DNA of 45,360 nucleotides from assembly GCF_003315035.1 (NCBI RefSeq), contig NZ_QNRE01000025.1:1-45360 (forward strand), read 5' to 3'. The notes under the pieces are model-generated. The model searched no databases and was not told the origin of the DNA. It worked only from the letters and a program-made list of their open reading frames with translations. A program made the position numbers and the translations under genes. Positions 30,331 through 37,846 of the stretch are shown in pieces. Source of the DNA: Nocardia puris (GTDB lineage Bacteria; Actinomycetota; Actinomycetes; Mycobacteriales; Mycobacteriaceae). Within the stretch, counting starts at the first letter, position 1, and each line of letters starts with the position of its first letter.

Positions 30331-31025
30331 GCCGCCAGCGGATCGTTCAGCCGCGCGAACACGGTCTCGTCCCACACGTTCCGGCACGCTCTACACGTGA
30401 TCAACCTCGTCCTCACCGACACCGTCAACGCCTGCAACCCGCACACGTGGCAGGCGTCATGCAGGCGCTCATCACGGTCGGGTTCCAGGCCGAGCAGCCG
30501 CACGGCCCGCCGATGCAGCGCGGCGAGGCGCTGGACGGCGTCCACCCCGTCCAGCACGGTCCGCCCCCACGAATCCCCACCATCAGGATGCGGAACCCAC
30601 ACCGTCACCTCCTGCGGCGGCAGGTCCACCAACGTCCCCAAAGTCCGCCCGACCAGAGCCAGGCACTCCAGTACCCCGGCCGGGTCATCACCAGGCAGCC
30701 GCGCAGCCCACCGGGTGGCCTCCACGTCGATATCCGATTGGAGGGTGTCGATGGGGAGGCGGATCGGGATCGGTCGTTCCATCGTGCCCGCGACCCGCTG
30801 CTGCAACTGCCGTGACCGTGGCCCCGTCCGGGCCGCCGAGAGCAGCCGGTAGTCGTCGGGGAGGTCGCGAATCGCGGCGAACGCGTCGGCCTCGCACGCC
30901 CGGCATAGGGTGTTCGGGCGTTCGACGCCGACGCCGTGCCAGGCGCCTTCGTCGTCTCGTACACGGGCCTTGCACCGCCGCGCCGCGCGGCATTCGTGCT
31001 CGGGACCAGCCTCCCGGTAGCTCAT
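30327..31025 (-). CDS. Zinc-finger protein of unknown function
   Basis: 232 residues; ATG 31025. N-terminal Cys/His cluster (HECRAARRCKARVRDDEG, then TLCRACEADAFAAIRDLPDD) and a C-terminal CHVCG/CRACRNVWDET finger, with a helical middle of about 90 residues. This layout (two terminal fingers, helical core) is common among actinophage early proteins of unknown role. It is first in a tightly coupled stretch of four genes (30327 to 29160). Confidence 0.7.
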   Translation of the reverse strand: MSYREAGPEHECRAARRCKARVRDDEGAWHGVGVERPNTLCRACEADAFAAIRDLPDDYRLLSAARTGPRSRQLQQRVAGTMERPIPIRLPIDTLQSDIDVEATRWAARLPGDDPAGVLECLALVGRTLGTLVDLPPQEVTVWVPHPDGGDSWGRTVLDGVDAVQRLAALHRRAVRLLGLEPDRDERLHDACHVCGLQALTVSVRTRLITCRACRNVWDETVFARLNDPLAA

Positions 31026-31096
31026 GAGTAACGAGTCTATGCCGGTCCCGCAACGATCTCGAGCCGCCGAACCGGCCCGCAGAATGGTGATGTTCG

Positions 31097-31279
31097 CTAC
31101 CGTCTGCCCGATGAGCGAGCGCGAATACGTCGACGTCGATTTCGAGTACGAGGTAGCCGATCCGGTGGTGGTTGAGCGGGCTGTGGCGGCCATCCTCGCG
31201 GCTGTGCCGTCGGCCGGGCAGTTCCAGGTTGCGCCTCAGCCCGCTCGTATGCCAGGAACCAGGGTTCGTGCACGGTCAC
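31097..31279 (-). CDS. Doubtful small Pro/Arg-rich frame after the RuvC gene
   Basis: 60 residues from GTG 31279, which overlaps the RuvC stop as GTGA. Apart from VTVHEPWFLAYERAEAQPGT it is Pro- and Arg-rich with poor third-position GC, unlike its neighbours. It conflicts with a plus-strand frame that has better codon use. Uncertain. Confidence 0.3.
   Translation of the reverse strand: MTVHEPWFLAYERAEAQPGTARPTAQPRGWPPQPAQPPPDRLPRTRNRRRRIRARSSGRR
31111..31260 (+). CDS. Possible plus-strand gene remnant antisense to the early operon
   Basis: From ATG 31111 the frame reads MSEREYVDVDFEYEVADPVV, VERAVAAILAAVPSAGQFQV, with the GC-rich third positions of a real gene for about 50 codons. It then loses that signal as it runs antisense to the RuvC gene; no stop occurs until 31959. 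It may be a truncated gene inserted against the operon. The end coordinate marks where coding character fades, not a stop. Confidence 0.3.
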
Positions 31280-31818
31280 TCCTCCCCAGGCAGTGCGAGT
31301 TTCGCCAGCGCCCGCAGGTGGGTGGCGGGCATGGGGTCGTCGATCGGCGCGCCGGTCATGCGGGCGCCGATGGCCATGAGCAGGACGGCGTCGGCGGTGT
31401 CGTGGCCGGCGATGTCGATGTCCGGGTAGCGGCGGACGGCCGCGGCGAGAACGGTGTCTTTGCCCGCGTTGCCTCGGCCGGTGCCGTACATGGCGCGCGT
31501 GTTCGGCGGGACGACCAGGACCTGCCGCGTGGTTCCGGCGAGCAGGTCGTACATCAGCCACCACAAGCCCGCGCGATCCCACTGGGAGCCGGTGGTGCGG
31601 GAGTAGGCGGGTCCTTCCATCACGACGAGCGCACAGTCCGGGATGGGCGGGAGGATGCGGCGGGCGAGGTCGGTGAGCCGCTGGTAGCGGACCGGCCACG
31701 TGTCGTCGGCCTTCCCTCGGGTTTCGATGGTGCCGCACCACGGTGGCCGGCCGGGGTGGAGGACGGCGATGCCGGTGGAGGTGAGCGACAGGTCCAGGCC
31801 GACGATGGAGCGGGTCAC
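31276..31818 (-). CDS. RuvC-like Holliday-junction resolvase
   Basis: 180 residues from GTG 31818 (GTGA overlap). RNase-H-like fold with catalytic acids in the RuvC pattern: Asp9 in VGLDLSLTSTGIA, Glu in LVVMEGPAYSR, and an HDTADAVLLM segment near 140-150. NAGKDTVLAAAVRRYP corresponds to the RuvC helix before the last acid. It would resolve branched DNA before packaging. Works with the Sak4-like ATPase at 37843. Confidence 0.88.
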   Translation of the reverse strand: MTRSIVGLDLSLTSTGIAVLHPGRPPWCGTIETRGKADDTWPVRYQRLTDLARRILPPIPDCALVVMEGPAYSRTTGSQWDRAGLWWLMYDLLAGTTRQVLVVPPNTRAMYGTGRGNAGKDTVLAAAVRRYPDIDIAGHDTADAVLLMAIGARMTGAPIDDPMPATHLRALAKLALPGEE

Positions 31819-31967
31819 CGGTCGGCCTCCTCGCGGTCGGCGGGCTCGTACACCTCGCACCGGCACTGTCCGCCGAGCAGTCCTCGGCCCTGGCAGGCTC
31901 CGATGCGGTGGAGGTGCGCGGCGCGGCGGTGCGTGCAGGTGCAGCGGGCGGGGGTCTGATCAGGCAT
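31815..31967 (-). CDS. 50-residue Cys-rich protein
   Basis: ATG 31967 overlaps the upstream stop by ATGCCTGA, and its own stop overlaps the RuvC start as GTGA. MPDQTPARCTCTHRRAAHLH, then CQGRGLLGGQCRCEVYEP: six cysteines and several His, probably zinc-binding. Too short to classify. Confidence 0.6.
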   Translation of the reverse strand: MPDQTPARCTCTHRRAAHLHRIGACQGRGLLGGQCRCEVYEPADREEADR

Positions 31968-32259
31968 TGCCACCTCCCAGCACGTCGGCGACTGTGAAGC
32001 CGTTGACCTGGACGCGTGGTGCGCGGGCCTGCGCGATGGTCAGTGCAGTGGACTCGGCCAGCAGCACGGGTTCGGTGTGGGCGGGGCCGTCGGTGTCGCC
32101 GTACCACCATGTGCCGTCGGTGACGGCGTAGCCGGTGGTGTCGCGGCGTCGGCGGCGCATGACGAGGATGCTGAAGTGCCGGTGCTCGGGGTGGTCCTCG
32201 GGCAGGCAGGACGCGGTGTACCGGTCGATGGTGATGCGGGCGGGTGGGATCTCAGGCAT
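31960..32259 (-). CDS. Hypothetical protein
   Basis: 99 residues, MPEI start at an ATGCCTGA junction. Contains a basic RRRRRD turn, a WWYGDTDGPAHTEPVLLAES segment and ends VNGFTVADVLGGGNA. Beta-rich; family not recognised. Confidence 0.65.
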   Translation of the reverse strand: MPEIPPARITIDRYTASCLPEDHPEHRHFSILVMRRRRRDTTGYAVTDGTWWYGDTDGPAHTEPVLLAESTALTIAQARAPRVQVNGFTVADVLGGGNA

Positions 32260-32461
32260 GGTCGTCCTCTCGGTCGGCGCGCGCGATCGCCTCGGCGGCG
32301 CGTGCGCTGATGTGGCCGGTGCTGGTGTCGGCCTGGGCGGGGCGGGGCCGGTGGATGGGGCAGGCGCGCATCACGTCGGCGTCGTCGGGGGTGAGCCAGC
32401 CACGGCGGCAGTCGTACGGGCAGCGGTCTGGGATGTCGTCGCCGGTGCGGTCGAGGGTCAT
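32252..32461 (-). CDS. Small Cys/His protein
   Basis: 69 residues; ATG 32461 overlaps the methylase stop (ATGA). CPYDCRRGWLTPDDADVMRA then CPIHRP suggests one zinc site, followed by an Ala-rich helix ending DREDDHA. Ends at an ATGCCTGA junction with the next gene. Confidence 0.6.
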   Translation of the reverse strand: MTLDRTGDDIPDRCPYDCRRGWLTPDDADVMRACPIHRPRPAQADTSTGHISARAAEAIARADREDDHA

Positions 32462-33273
32462 GACGCCTCCCCGAAATCGAGGCCTTGATCCGGCAGTTCC
32501 CGGTTGGTCCACACGATCTCGGTCCGGGCGCCGTCGACCGCGTTGCCGTTGAACGTCGGAATCTCGACCCGCGCCCATCCGGTCAACGCGCCGTCGTACA
32601 GGTCGCTGGCGTATCCGGACACCGCTACACCGGCCCGGGCGCGTAGCAGCGCCTCGAGCAGTTCCTCGTGATCGGCGTCGCTGGCCATCTCGTGGGCGTA
32701 GTTGGTGCCGTTGCGGGTCGATCCGAGGTAGGGCGGGTCGACGTACAGGCACACCGCCGGGTGCGCGCCGTACGCGGCGATCACCTCCAGCGCCGGGCGG
32801 CACTCCAAGCTCACCGCGTGCAGGCGCTCCGCAGCAGCGCCGAGGCGCTGCACGTATCCGGCGAGGTAGTCCGGCATCGACGACGAGCTACCGCCGGGGT
32901 CGATGTAGTGCCGCCACCCGGTCCGGCGCAGCGCCCCGGATCGGGATTGGCTGAGCCGCACCCATACCCGCCGGGCAACCTCCAGCTCGTCTGGCACGTC
33001 GAGGTCGGCCGCGGCGGCGTACTCGGCGCGCGAATGCGGGGTCAGCGCACACGCGCGCGCGAGTTCGGCCGGGCGGTCGCGCAGCACCCGCCAGAACGTC
33101 ATCAGCTCCTGGTGGAGGTCGTTGACAGTCTCGAACCGTGCTGGCGACTTCGCGAGCAGCACGCTCAGGCTCCCAGCGAACGGCTCGACGTAGTGCCGGT
33201 GAGCGGGCAGCAGTTCGACGATGCGCGCCGCGGTGGACATCTTGCCGCCGAAGTACGGGAACGGCGGGCGCAT
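32458..33273 (-). CDS. DNA adenine-N6 methyltransferase, D12/Dam class
   Basis: 271 residues; ATG 33273 overlaps the upstream stop as TGATG. SAM-binding motif PFPYFGGK (4-11) and EPFAGSLSVL (30-39), and the catalytic DPPY (179-182), in the order of the alpha/D12 class. It probably methylates phage DNA to escape host restriction or marks replication/packaging. No matching restriction enzyme gene is nearby, so it is an orphan methylase. Confidence 0.93.
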   Translation of the reverse strand: MRPPFPYFGGKMSTAARIVELLPAHRHYVEPFAGSLSVLLAKSPARFETVNDLHQELMTFWRVLRDRPAELARACALTPHSRAEYAAAADLDVPDELEVARRVWVRLSQSRSGALRRTGWRHYIDPGGSSSSMPDYLAGYVQRLGAAAERLHAVSLECRPALEVIAAYGAHPAVCLYVDPPYLGSTRNGTNYAHEMASDADHEELLEALLRARAGVAVSGYASDLYDGALTGWARVEIPTFNGNAVDGARTEIVWTNRELPDQGLDFGEAS

Positions 33274-33620
33274 CAGTCCACCTCCTTGGGTGTCCACAGA
33301 ACGGTGACGTCGCGGTGCAGGCGGAGCAGCTCGGCGCTCCACCGCTGCGCCCCGCTCCCAGAGATGCACCAGACCACGTGCCCGCTGTCGTCCACCCGAG
33401 TGGACTGTGCCGCCCACGTTCCGGCCAGGATCACCGACCCGACCGGCAGCGCATCCAGGTCGGCCGGGTCAGCGATCACGCGGGCTGGTGGACGCCATCC
33501 GGCGGCGAGGATTGACGCGGCGACCTCTCGCGTTGTCGCACCGTCGCCGCTCTCGCCGGGCTCGCGGCTCAGGTCGGCGATCGTCACCGTGAGCCGATCG
33601 AGCGGGTTGATCTCAGGCAT
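33273..33620 (-). CDS. LxALPxGSV-family small protein (paralogue 1)
   Basis: 115 residues, MPEI start at an ATGCCTGA junction. N-terminal acidic part (TVTIADLSREPGESGDGATT), then the repeat family signature ADLDALPVGSVILAGTWA, followed by strands and a C-terminal HRDVTVLWTP. The same arrangement occurs in the genes at 33613 and 40364. Function unknown. Confidence 0.7.
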   Translation of the reverse strand: MPEINPLDRLTVTIADLSREPGESGDGATTREVAASILAAGWRPPARVIADPADLDALPVGSVILAGTWAAQSTRVDDSGHVVWCISGSGAQRWSAELLRLHRDVTVLWTPKEVD

Positions 33621-33861
33621 TGCGGGCCTCCTCGGTGGGGACGTACAGGACGGTGACCGGCAGGTACGGCCGGTGACAGTGACGCCCCATCGGGACCGCG
33701 CTGGTAGCCCGAACCCAGCCCATGAGCGGATCGGAGTGGACACGCGTGCACGCGGCTGCGAAGGCGTCGAGTACGACCGAACCAATCGGCAGGGCATCGA
33801 CCCCTGCTTGATCGGTGATCTCGCGGGCGGGGTGATGCGCGGCATCGGTGTTGTCACTCAT
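33613..33861 (-). CDS. LxALPxGSV-family small protein (paralogue 2)
   Basis: 82 residues; ATG 33861 overlaps the upstream stop (ATGA). Signature AGVDALPIGSVVLDAFAAAC and C-terminal LPVTVLYVP match the adjacent paralogue at 33273, so the pair probably arose by duplication. Ends in RNA-stop within ATGCCTGA. Role unknown. Confidence 0.7.
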   Translation of the reverse strand: MSDNTDAAHHPAREITDQAGVDALPIGSVVLDAFAAACTRVHSDPLMGWVRATSAVPMGRHCHRPYLPVTVLYVPTEEARNA

Positions 33862-34115
33862 GGGGTTTCGTCTCCTCGGCGCAGCCACGCCAGGGTGTCT
33901 GCCATATATCGGTCGTGGGTCATATCCGGGTTATGGGCGATCCGCGCGACCGCCCCGCTCGACGGGCTACCGGACAGGAGGTCGCCGCTCGTGTAGCCGT
34001 CACGGAGGCGGTTCGCCAGATCCTCCAGCTCGTAGATCAGGTCGGTGAGGGTGTCAGCGCCGATGGTGATCTCGGCGTGATAGGCGCGACGCGGCGCGGG
34101 AGAGGTGTCAGCCAC
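33858..34115 (-). CDS. Hypothetical protein
   Basis: 85 residues from GTG 34115, overlapping the upstream stop by 8 bases. Starts with a strand-helix (RAYHAEITIGADTLTDLIYE, LEDLANRLRDGY) and ends in a Trp-containing helix. Possibly a small nucleic-acid-binding alpha/beta protein; no family recognised. Confidence 0.65.
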   Translation of the reverse strand: MADTSPAPRRAYHAEITIGADTLTDLIYELEDLANRLRDGYTSGDLLSGSPSSGAVARIAHNPDMTHDRYMADTLAWLRRGDETP

Positions 34116-34551
34116 GGCCGTCCACCTCACGCAGCTCGTAGACGGTGCCACCGGATCGGTCTGCGGCGTCGCCCGCGATCTCGGCGTCCGGCCAAACCCG
34201 CTCGTCCAGCGCGGCAACCTCGTCGGGGTGCTCGTCGCGCCACCGCTGCCATGACGGGTCGGTGAGCTTGTGGTTGATCCACTCCGGCACGTCGGGTGTC
34301 GGTGCGAAGGGGTCCGCACCGGCCTGGCACCGCTCACACCTCGCTGGCAAGTCGTCGTCGCCGTAGCGCAGATGCTGTCCGCAGAAGTACAGGCCGCAGC
34401 CGTGCTCACCGCCGCGCGGCTCCTCGCCGCAGCACACGAAGTAGAGGCCGCGATTGATCCCCTCGCCGCACCCGGGGTGATCACAGGTAGCAGGTACGCC
34501 GTAGCCGATGTCACGGCGCCAGTTGGTGTCGTATCCGACTGCCCAGCTCAT
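34108..34551 (-). CDS. Zinc-binding protein
   Basis: 147 residues; ATGA overlap at 34551. Cys/His pattern CDHPGCGEG, YFVCCGEE, HGCGLYFCGQHL and CERCQAG gives two or three zinc sites in the first 80 residues; the rest is acidic and helical (WQRWRDEHPDEVAALDERVW). Resembles zinc-ribbon proteins of actinophage early regions; no catalytic motif seen. Confidence 0.65.
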   Translation of the reverse strand: MSWAVGYDTNWRRDIGYGVPATCDHPGCGEGINRGLYFVCCGEEPRGGEHGCGLYFCGQHLRYGDDDLPARCERCQAGADPFAPTPDVPEWINHKLTDPSWQRWRDEHPDEVAALDERVWPDAEIAGDAADRSGGTVYELREVDGRG

Positions 34552-35459
34552 CCGCGCACCTCCCCCAGCTCGCCCTTCGGCGCGGTTGTCTCGCCAGCCT
34601 GGGTCAGCGCCGTGCGTGCGCGGGTCCGCACCGAGGCGTCCATCGACCGGATGTATCCCTCCAGCTGCGCCCGCCGCTGCTCCGGGCTGCTGCTGATGTT
34701 GGTCGGGGTGAGGTCATGGCGGGTGCCGTGCTCGGCGAAGTCCCGCAAGGCCGCCTCCAGCTCGGCGATGCGGGCTTTCGCGGACTCGATGTCGGGCGGC
34801 AGCGGCGCGGGCGCGCACCCGCTGCACCCCTCCGGCTCGCCTGCCTGGTCGACGCCCGCGGGCATCGAGTCCAGGGCCCGCTGCTCCAGCTCCTCGACGC
34901 GGCGCGCCAGGGTGGTGGCGAGGTCGATCACGTCGATCAGCCCGCCGTCCGGCTCGAGCGCGTAGTGCGCGAGGCGCGGTTCGGGGTCCGGACCGGGTTC
35001 GATCCCGCCGTACGAGGCGAGCATCACCCGCCGGAGCCGTTCCAGCTCGGCGACGGTCAGCACAGGGGCGTCGGCTTTGCCGCCCAGCTGCCCCGTGGAG
35101 CGACTTTCGGGGTCGGGTGTGGGTTCGGGTGAGGGAGAGGGGGTTTCGAGGGCTCCAGCGCGCCGCTGGAGCATCCACCGCTCTCGCGCGTCGGCGGGGA
35201 TGCCGTAGGCGCTCTCCAGGTGCGCGATCCACGCCTCGGCCAGCTCGAGCCGGACTGCGGGCGGCTCGTGCTCGGAGCACGGCTCGGACTCCACCGGCAC
35301 ACCGCACACCGCGCACACCCACCCGCCGGGCGGGGCCAGATCCGACCACACCCGGCCCTCGAGTGCGGCGAGCCGCTCACGCACCTCGCGCAGGGAATCG
35401 CGGGTAGTGGCCAGGCACTGGCCGCAGCCGGGGCGGCCGTAGACGGTGATCTCAGGCAT
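34548..35459 (-). CDS. Coiled-coil protein with glutaredoxin/NrdH-like N-terminal strand
   Basis: 303 residues, MPEI start at an ATGCCTGA junction. Residues 1-16 (MPEITVYGRPGCGQCL) look like the first strand and CxxC loop of NrdH/glutaredoxin, but no thioredoxin fold follows; instead helices, a Cys cluster (WVCAVCGVPVESEPCSEH), a Pro-rich linker (about 105-120) and coiled coil (LERLRRVMLASYG, then IESAKARIAELEAALRDFAE). A C-terminal tail with SSSPEQRRAQLEGYIRS follows. Function unknown. Confidence 0.65.
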   Translation of the reverse strand: MPEITVYGRPGCGQCLATTRDSLREVRERLAALEGRVWSDLAPPGGWVCAVCGVPVESEPCSEHEPPAVRLELAEAWIAHLESAYGIPADARERWMLQRRAGALETPSPSPEPTPDPESRSTGQLGGKADAPVLTVAELERLRRVMLASYGGIEPGPDPEPRLAHYALEPDGGLIDVIDLATTLARRVEELEQRALDSMPAGVDQAGEPEGCSGCAPAPLPPDIESAKARIAELEAALRDFAEHGTRHDLTPTNISSSPEQRRAQLEGYIRSMDASVRTRARTALTQAGETTAPKGELGEVRG

Positions 35460-35925
35460 GGGCGGGCTCCTGCGGGAGGTCGAACAGGGTCGGCTCGGTT
35501 GGCGGGGCGGGGTCGGCGAGTTGCGCGAGGACGAGAGCGTCCAGGCGGTCGAGGCGGCGGGTGTTCTGCGGCCAGGTCGCCCACCATGTGCGGGCCTGCG
35601 CGAGCACCTCGGGCGGCAGGGAGTCGCGCCAGGCGTGCAGGCGGCGGTAGGTGATCCGCACTTCGCGGATGAGGGCGCCAGGCTTGCAGAGCTTGGCGCT
35701 GCCGTCGGGCCATGTCTCGATGACGTGCCATTCGTGCCAGGTGCCGACGAGGGCGGTTCTGGTGAAGTCGTACCAAAACCCGCCTCCGCCTCCGGAGTAG
35801 GTGGCCTGGCGCCAGCGTTCGAGCGCGAACTCGGGCGCGGCGAGCAGCTCGCCGAGGTCGTGGTGGCGGGCGCGGAGAAGGGCGCGTTCGTTGTCGGTCA
35901 GGATCACCGGCCGGTGCTCAGGCAT
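35452..35925 (-). CDS. Hypothetical protein
   Basis: 157 residues, start at an ATGCCTGA junction. N-terminal helices (DNERALLRARHHDLGELLAA), a Gly-rich aromatic segment (ATYSGGGGGFWYDFTRTALV), a WHEWHVIETWPDG strand region and a C-terminal helix ending LFDLPQEPAHA. Directly downstream of the replication initiator and probably part of the same transcript. Confidence 0.65.
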   Translation of the reverse strand: MPEHRPVILTDNERALLRARHHDLGELLAAPEFALERWRQATYSGGGGGFWYDFTRTALVGTWHEWHVIETWPDGSAKLCKPGALIREVRITYRRLHAWRDSLPPEVLAQARTWWATWPQNTRRLDRLDALVLAQLADPAPPTEPTLFDLPQEPAHA

Positions 35926-37060
35926 GAGAGTCCTCGGGTTCGGTTGCGGGCTGGGCGGTTTCGGCGCGCAGGGCCTCGAACTGCTCGCGCAGCGTCGGGC
36001 GAGTTCGCGGCGGTTCGTGCGTGCAGAGCGTCGTGCCGCGGTAGCCGTCGTCGTCGCACAGCGAGCACGCCTCGACGGCTCGGCGCTCGATTTCGGATTT
36101 CGCCTTGCGCTCGGCGGCGTGCGCCACTTCGGCGGCGCGCTTGCGGCTCGCGGTCCAGCGCTCGTGCAGCTCGCGGAGCGTCCGGCAGTCGTGGCACGGG
36201 TCGCTGGTGCCGCCGGGATGGCGGGGGCAGAACCGGGGCGGCTCGGTGGCGGCCAGGCGCCCGCGCAGCCATGCCTCGTACCGCTCGGCGGTGGCGCCGC
36301 AGTCGGCGCAGTCGGCGACGTGAGCGTCGGGGTGCTCGGGATGGAACTTCGGGGGTGGGGCGTCTGCCGCCGGGGCCGGTTCGGGCACGTGACGTACCCC
36401 AGTTACGTAACCACCTATGGAGCTGGTTAATGGAGCTGGAGCAGGAGCAGGTAGGAAACCCTGGGGTAAACCCACCCCCTGGGTTTCACCGAAAGCTACG
36501 GGGTGATCCACGGGTAAACCTTGGGGGTAATCCAGGGGGTGATCCGCGCCCTGATCCACCCCGTAACCCACCTCGAAAGGCAGGGGAAAACCCTTGGGGT
36601 CGATGGCCTTGCGCGCCATCACCTCCCCGACCTTCTCCAGCGCCCAGCTACCCAGATTCGGCTCCCGATCCCGCAGCCGATGCAACTCGTGCACGATCAC
36701 CCCGCGCAGCACAGGCGACGCCGTGCCCGCGAACGCGATCGTCATCGACACCGCCGTCTTCGGGTTCTTCATCAGCCCGTCGTGCCGGATGTAGGAGCGC
36801 ACCAGCACCTCCTCGGTGCTCTCGTCGATCACTACGTACAAGCCCGACGCCAACTCCTCCGCGGCGGCGCGCAACTGACCCACCGTCCACGCTCCGGCGT
36901 TGGCCACCATGCGGCCCGGACGCCAGTCCGCCACACCGCAATACGTCATCGTCGGCGAGGTGAGCAGCATGAAGTACAGGTGCTGAGCGGCCGGTGACAG
37001 CGCTCGGAAGTCGTCGTCGTTCCAGATCGCCAGCCGGATCTGCGCGTATTCACGTGCCAT
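35918..37060 (-). CDS. Replication initiator-like winged-HTH protein
   Basis: 380 residues. Residues 1-130 follow the N-terminal winged-HTH found in actinophage replication proteins (MAREYAQIRLAIWNDDDFRA, LSPAAQHLYFMLLTSPTMTY). A low-complexity Pro/Gly/Asp stretch (about 165-215) with 4-residue periodicity (DHPL, DYPQ, GLPV, DHPV) is encoded by the iteron-like array. The C-terminal third has zinc clusters (CADCGATAERY, CHDCR, CSLCDDDGY, CTHEPP). A lambda O-like role, binding its own coding DNA, would fit. No helicase or polymerase gene is present, so host replication proteins must be recruited. Confidence 0.75.
   Translation of the reverse strand: MAREYAQIRLAIWNDDDFRALSPAAQHLYFMLLTSPTMTYCGVADWRPGRMVANAGAWTVGQLRAAAEELASGLYVVIDESTEEVLVRSYIRHDGLMKNPKTAVSMTIAFAGTASPVLRGVIVHELHRLRDREPNLGSWALEKVGEVMARKAIDPKGFPLPFEVGYGVDQGADHPLDYPQGLPVDHPVAFGETQGVGLPQGFLPAPAPAPLTSSIGGYVTGVRHVPEPAPAADAPPPKFHPEHPDAHVADCADCGATAERYEAWLRGRLAATEPPRFCPRHPGGTSDPCHDCRTLRELHERWTASRKRAAEVAHAAERKAKSEIERRAVEACSLCDDDGYRGTTLCTHEPPRTRPTLREQFEALRAETAQPATEPEDSHA
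36463..36568. repeat. Iteron-like array inside the initiator gene, candidate origin
   Basis: Plus-strand GGGGTRAWCC-type motifs at 36463-36473, 36500-36509, 36512-36520, 36524-36533, 36536-36545, 36551-36557 (degenerate) and 36559-36568 (CCCCGTAACC). Measured at the central T, the last six stand at 36504, 36515, 36528, 36540, 36552 and 36564, a spacing of 11-13 bases. A GAAACCC/GGGTTTC inverted repeat (36455-36461 with 36481-36487) brackets the first copy. Iterons inside the initiator gene are the layout of the lambda origin. Confidence 0.6.
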
Positions 37061-37493
37061 CAGGGCACCTCCCGTGCGTATTGGTCCCCCGACTCAGGCG
37101 GGTGGCCTCGGCCACCGTGTCCAGCACCGTCGCCACGACCGCGGTGACGGTGCCGTCCTCGCCGAGCAGCACCAGCCCGTGCAGCCGGGACCGCACCGGC
37201 ACCGAGGCCGGGTCGGTGCCGCGAGACACCAGCCACCCATCCACCCGCGCGGCGTCACGACGGGACTCGATCCAGTCGTGACACGGGCGGCAGATGACGA
37301 CCAGCGAGCACGCCTGGTTGACGCGTGGCTCGCGGGTGCCGCCCATCCCGCGCGGGATGCGGTGGTGCACATCAGCATTCGTCACCGGCGTCGCGCAGCG
37401 TTCGCAGCGGCCGCCGCAACGGGCGCGCACCAGATCCAGCACCGCGGCGGACGGACCCGTGTAGCGACGGCGGGATTTCGGCCAGTAGGTCAT
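37050..37493 (-). CDS. HNH endonuclease
   Basis: 147 residues. HNH core at about 26-75: Cys30 and Cys33 (CERC), His43/His44 in DVHHRIPRGMGG, Asn59, and Cys68/Cys71 in ICRPCHDW, the usual order of zinc, HH and N residues. It starts two bases after the preceding gene's coupling point and overlaps the initiator gene by 11 bases. It could be a recombination/replication nuclease or a free-standing homing-type HNH. Confidence 0.88.
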   Translation of the reverse strand: MTYWPKSRRRYTGPSAAVLDLVRARCGGRCERCATPVTNADVHHRIPRGMGGTREPRVNQACSLVVICRPCHDWIESRRDAARVDGWLVSRGTDPASVPVRSRLHGLVLLGEDGTVTAVVATVLDTVAEATRLSRGTNTHGRCPDGT

Positions 37494-37846
37494 GCGCCCT
37501 CCCCACGCCCAGCGACCCCGTACATGCTGCGGATGCTGGCGCCCACGGACTGGAGCGCCCGGAGTTCGGCCTCCAGCGCGCGGGCGCGGCGGTCCGCGTA
37601 CTTGTACGCCGCGTCGGCGGCGTCGCGCGCCGCGCGCTCATCCTGGGTCACCAGTTCAGCGCCGTACTTGCGTTCGTGCACCGGCCCGGTGGTGTCGAGA
37701 TAGGCACGGGCGTAGGCGGCGTCGTACAGGCGGTCCGCGTCGAGGAACGCGGCGTAGCGCTCCCCGCACACCCGCACTCCTTCGGCGATCTGGTTGGCGC
37801 ACTGGCGGATAGCAGCTTCGACATCGGCCGGGTTGTAGTCGGTCAC
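37490..37846 (-). CDS. Hypothetical coiled protein
   Basis: 118 residues; ATGA overlap both upstream and downstream. Mostly helix (DVEAAIRQCANQIAEGVRVC, DERAARDAADAAYKYADRRA, LEAELRALQSVGASI). Sits between the Sak4-like ATPase and HNH gene, so it may act in recombination; no family recognised. Confidence 0.65.
   Translation of the reverse strand: MTDYNPADVEAAIRQCANQIAEGVRVCGERYAAFLDADRLYDAAYARAYLDTTGPVHERKYGAELVTQDERAARDAADAAYKYADRRARALEAELRALQSVGASIRSMYGVAGRGEGA

Noticed and set aside
37050..37493. This HNH gene as the terminase-associated packaging nuclease
   Set aside because: It lies 11 kb from the terminase in the replication cluster; the HNH domain at 26818-27531 is a better candidate.
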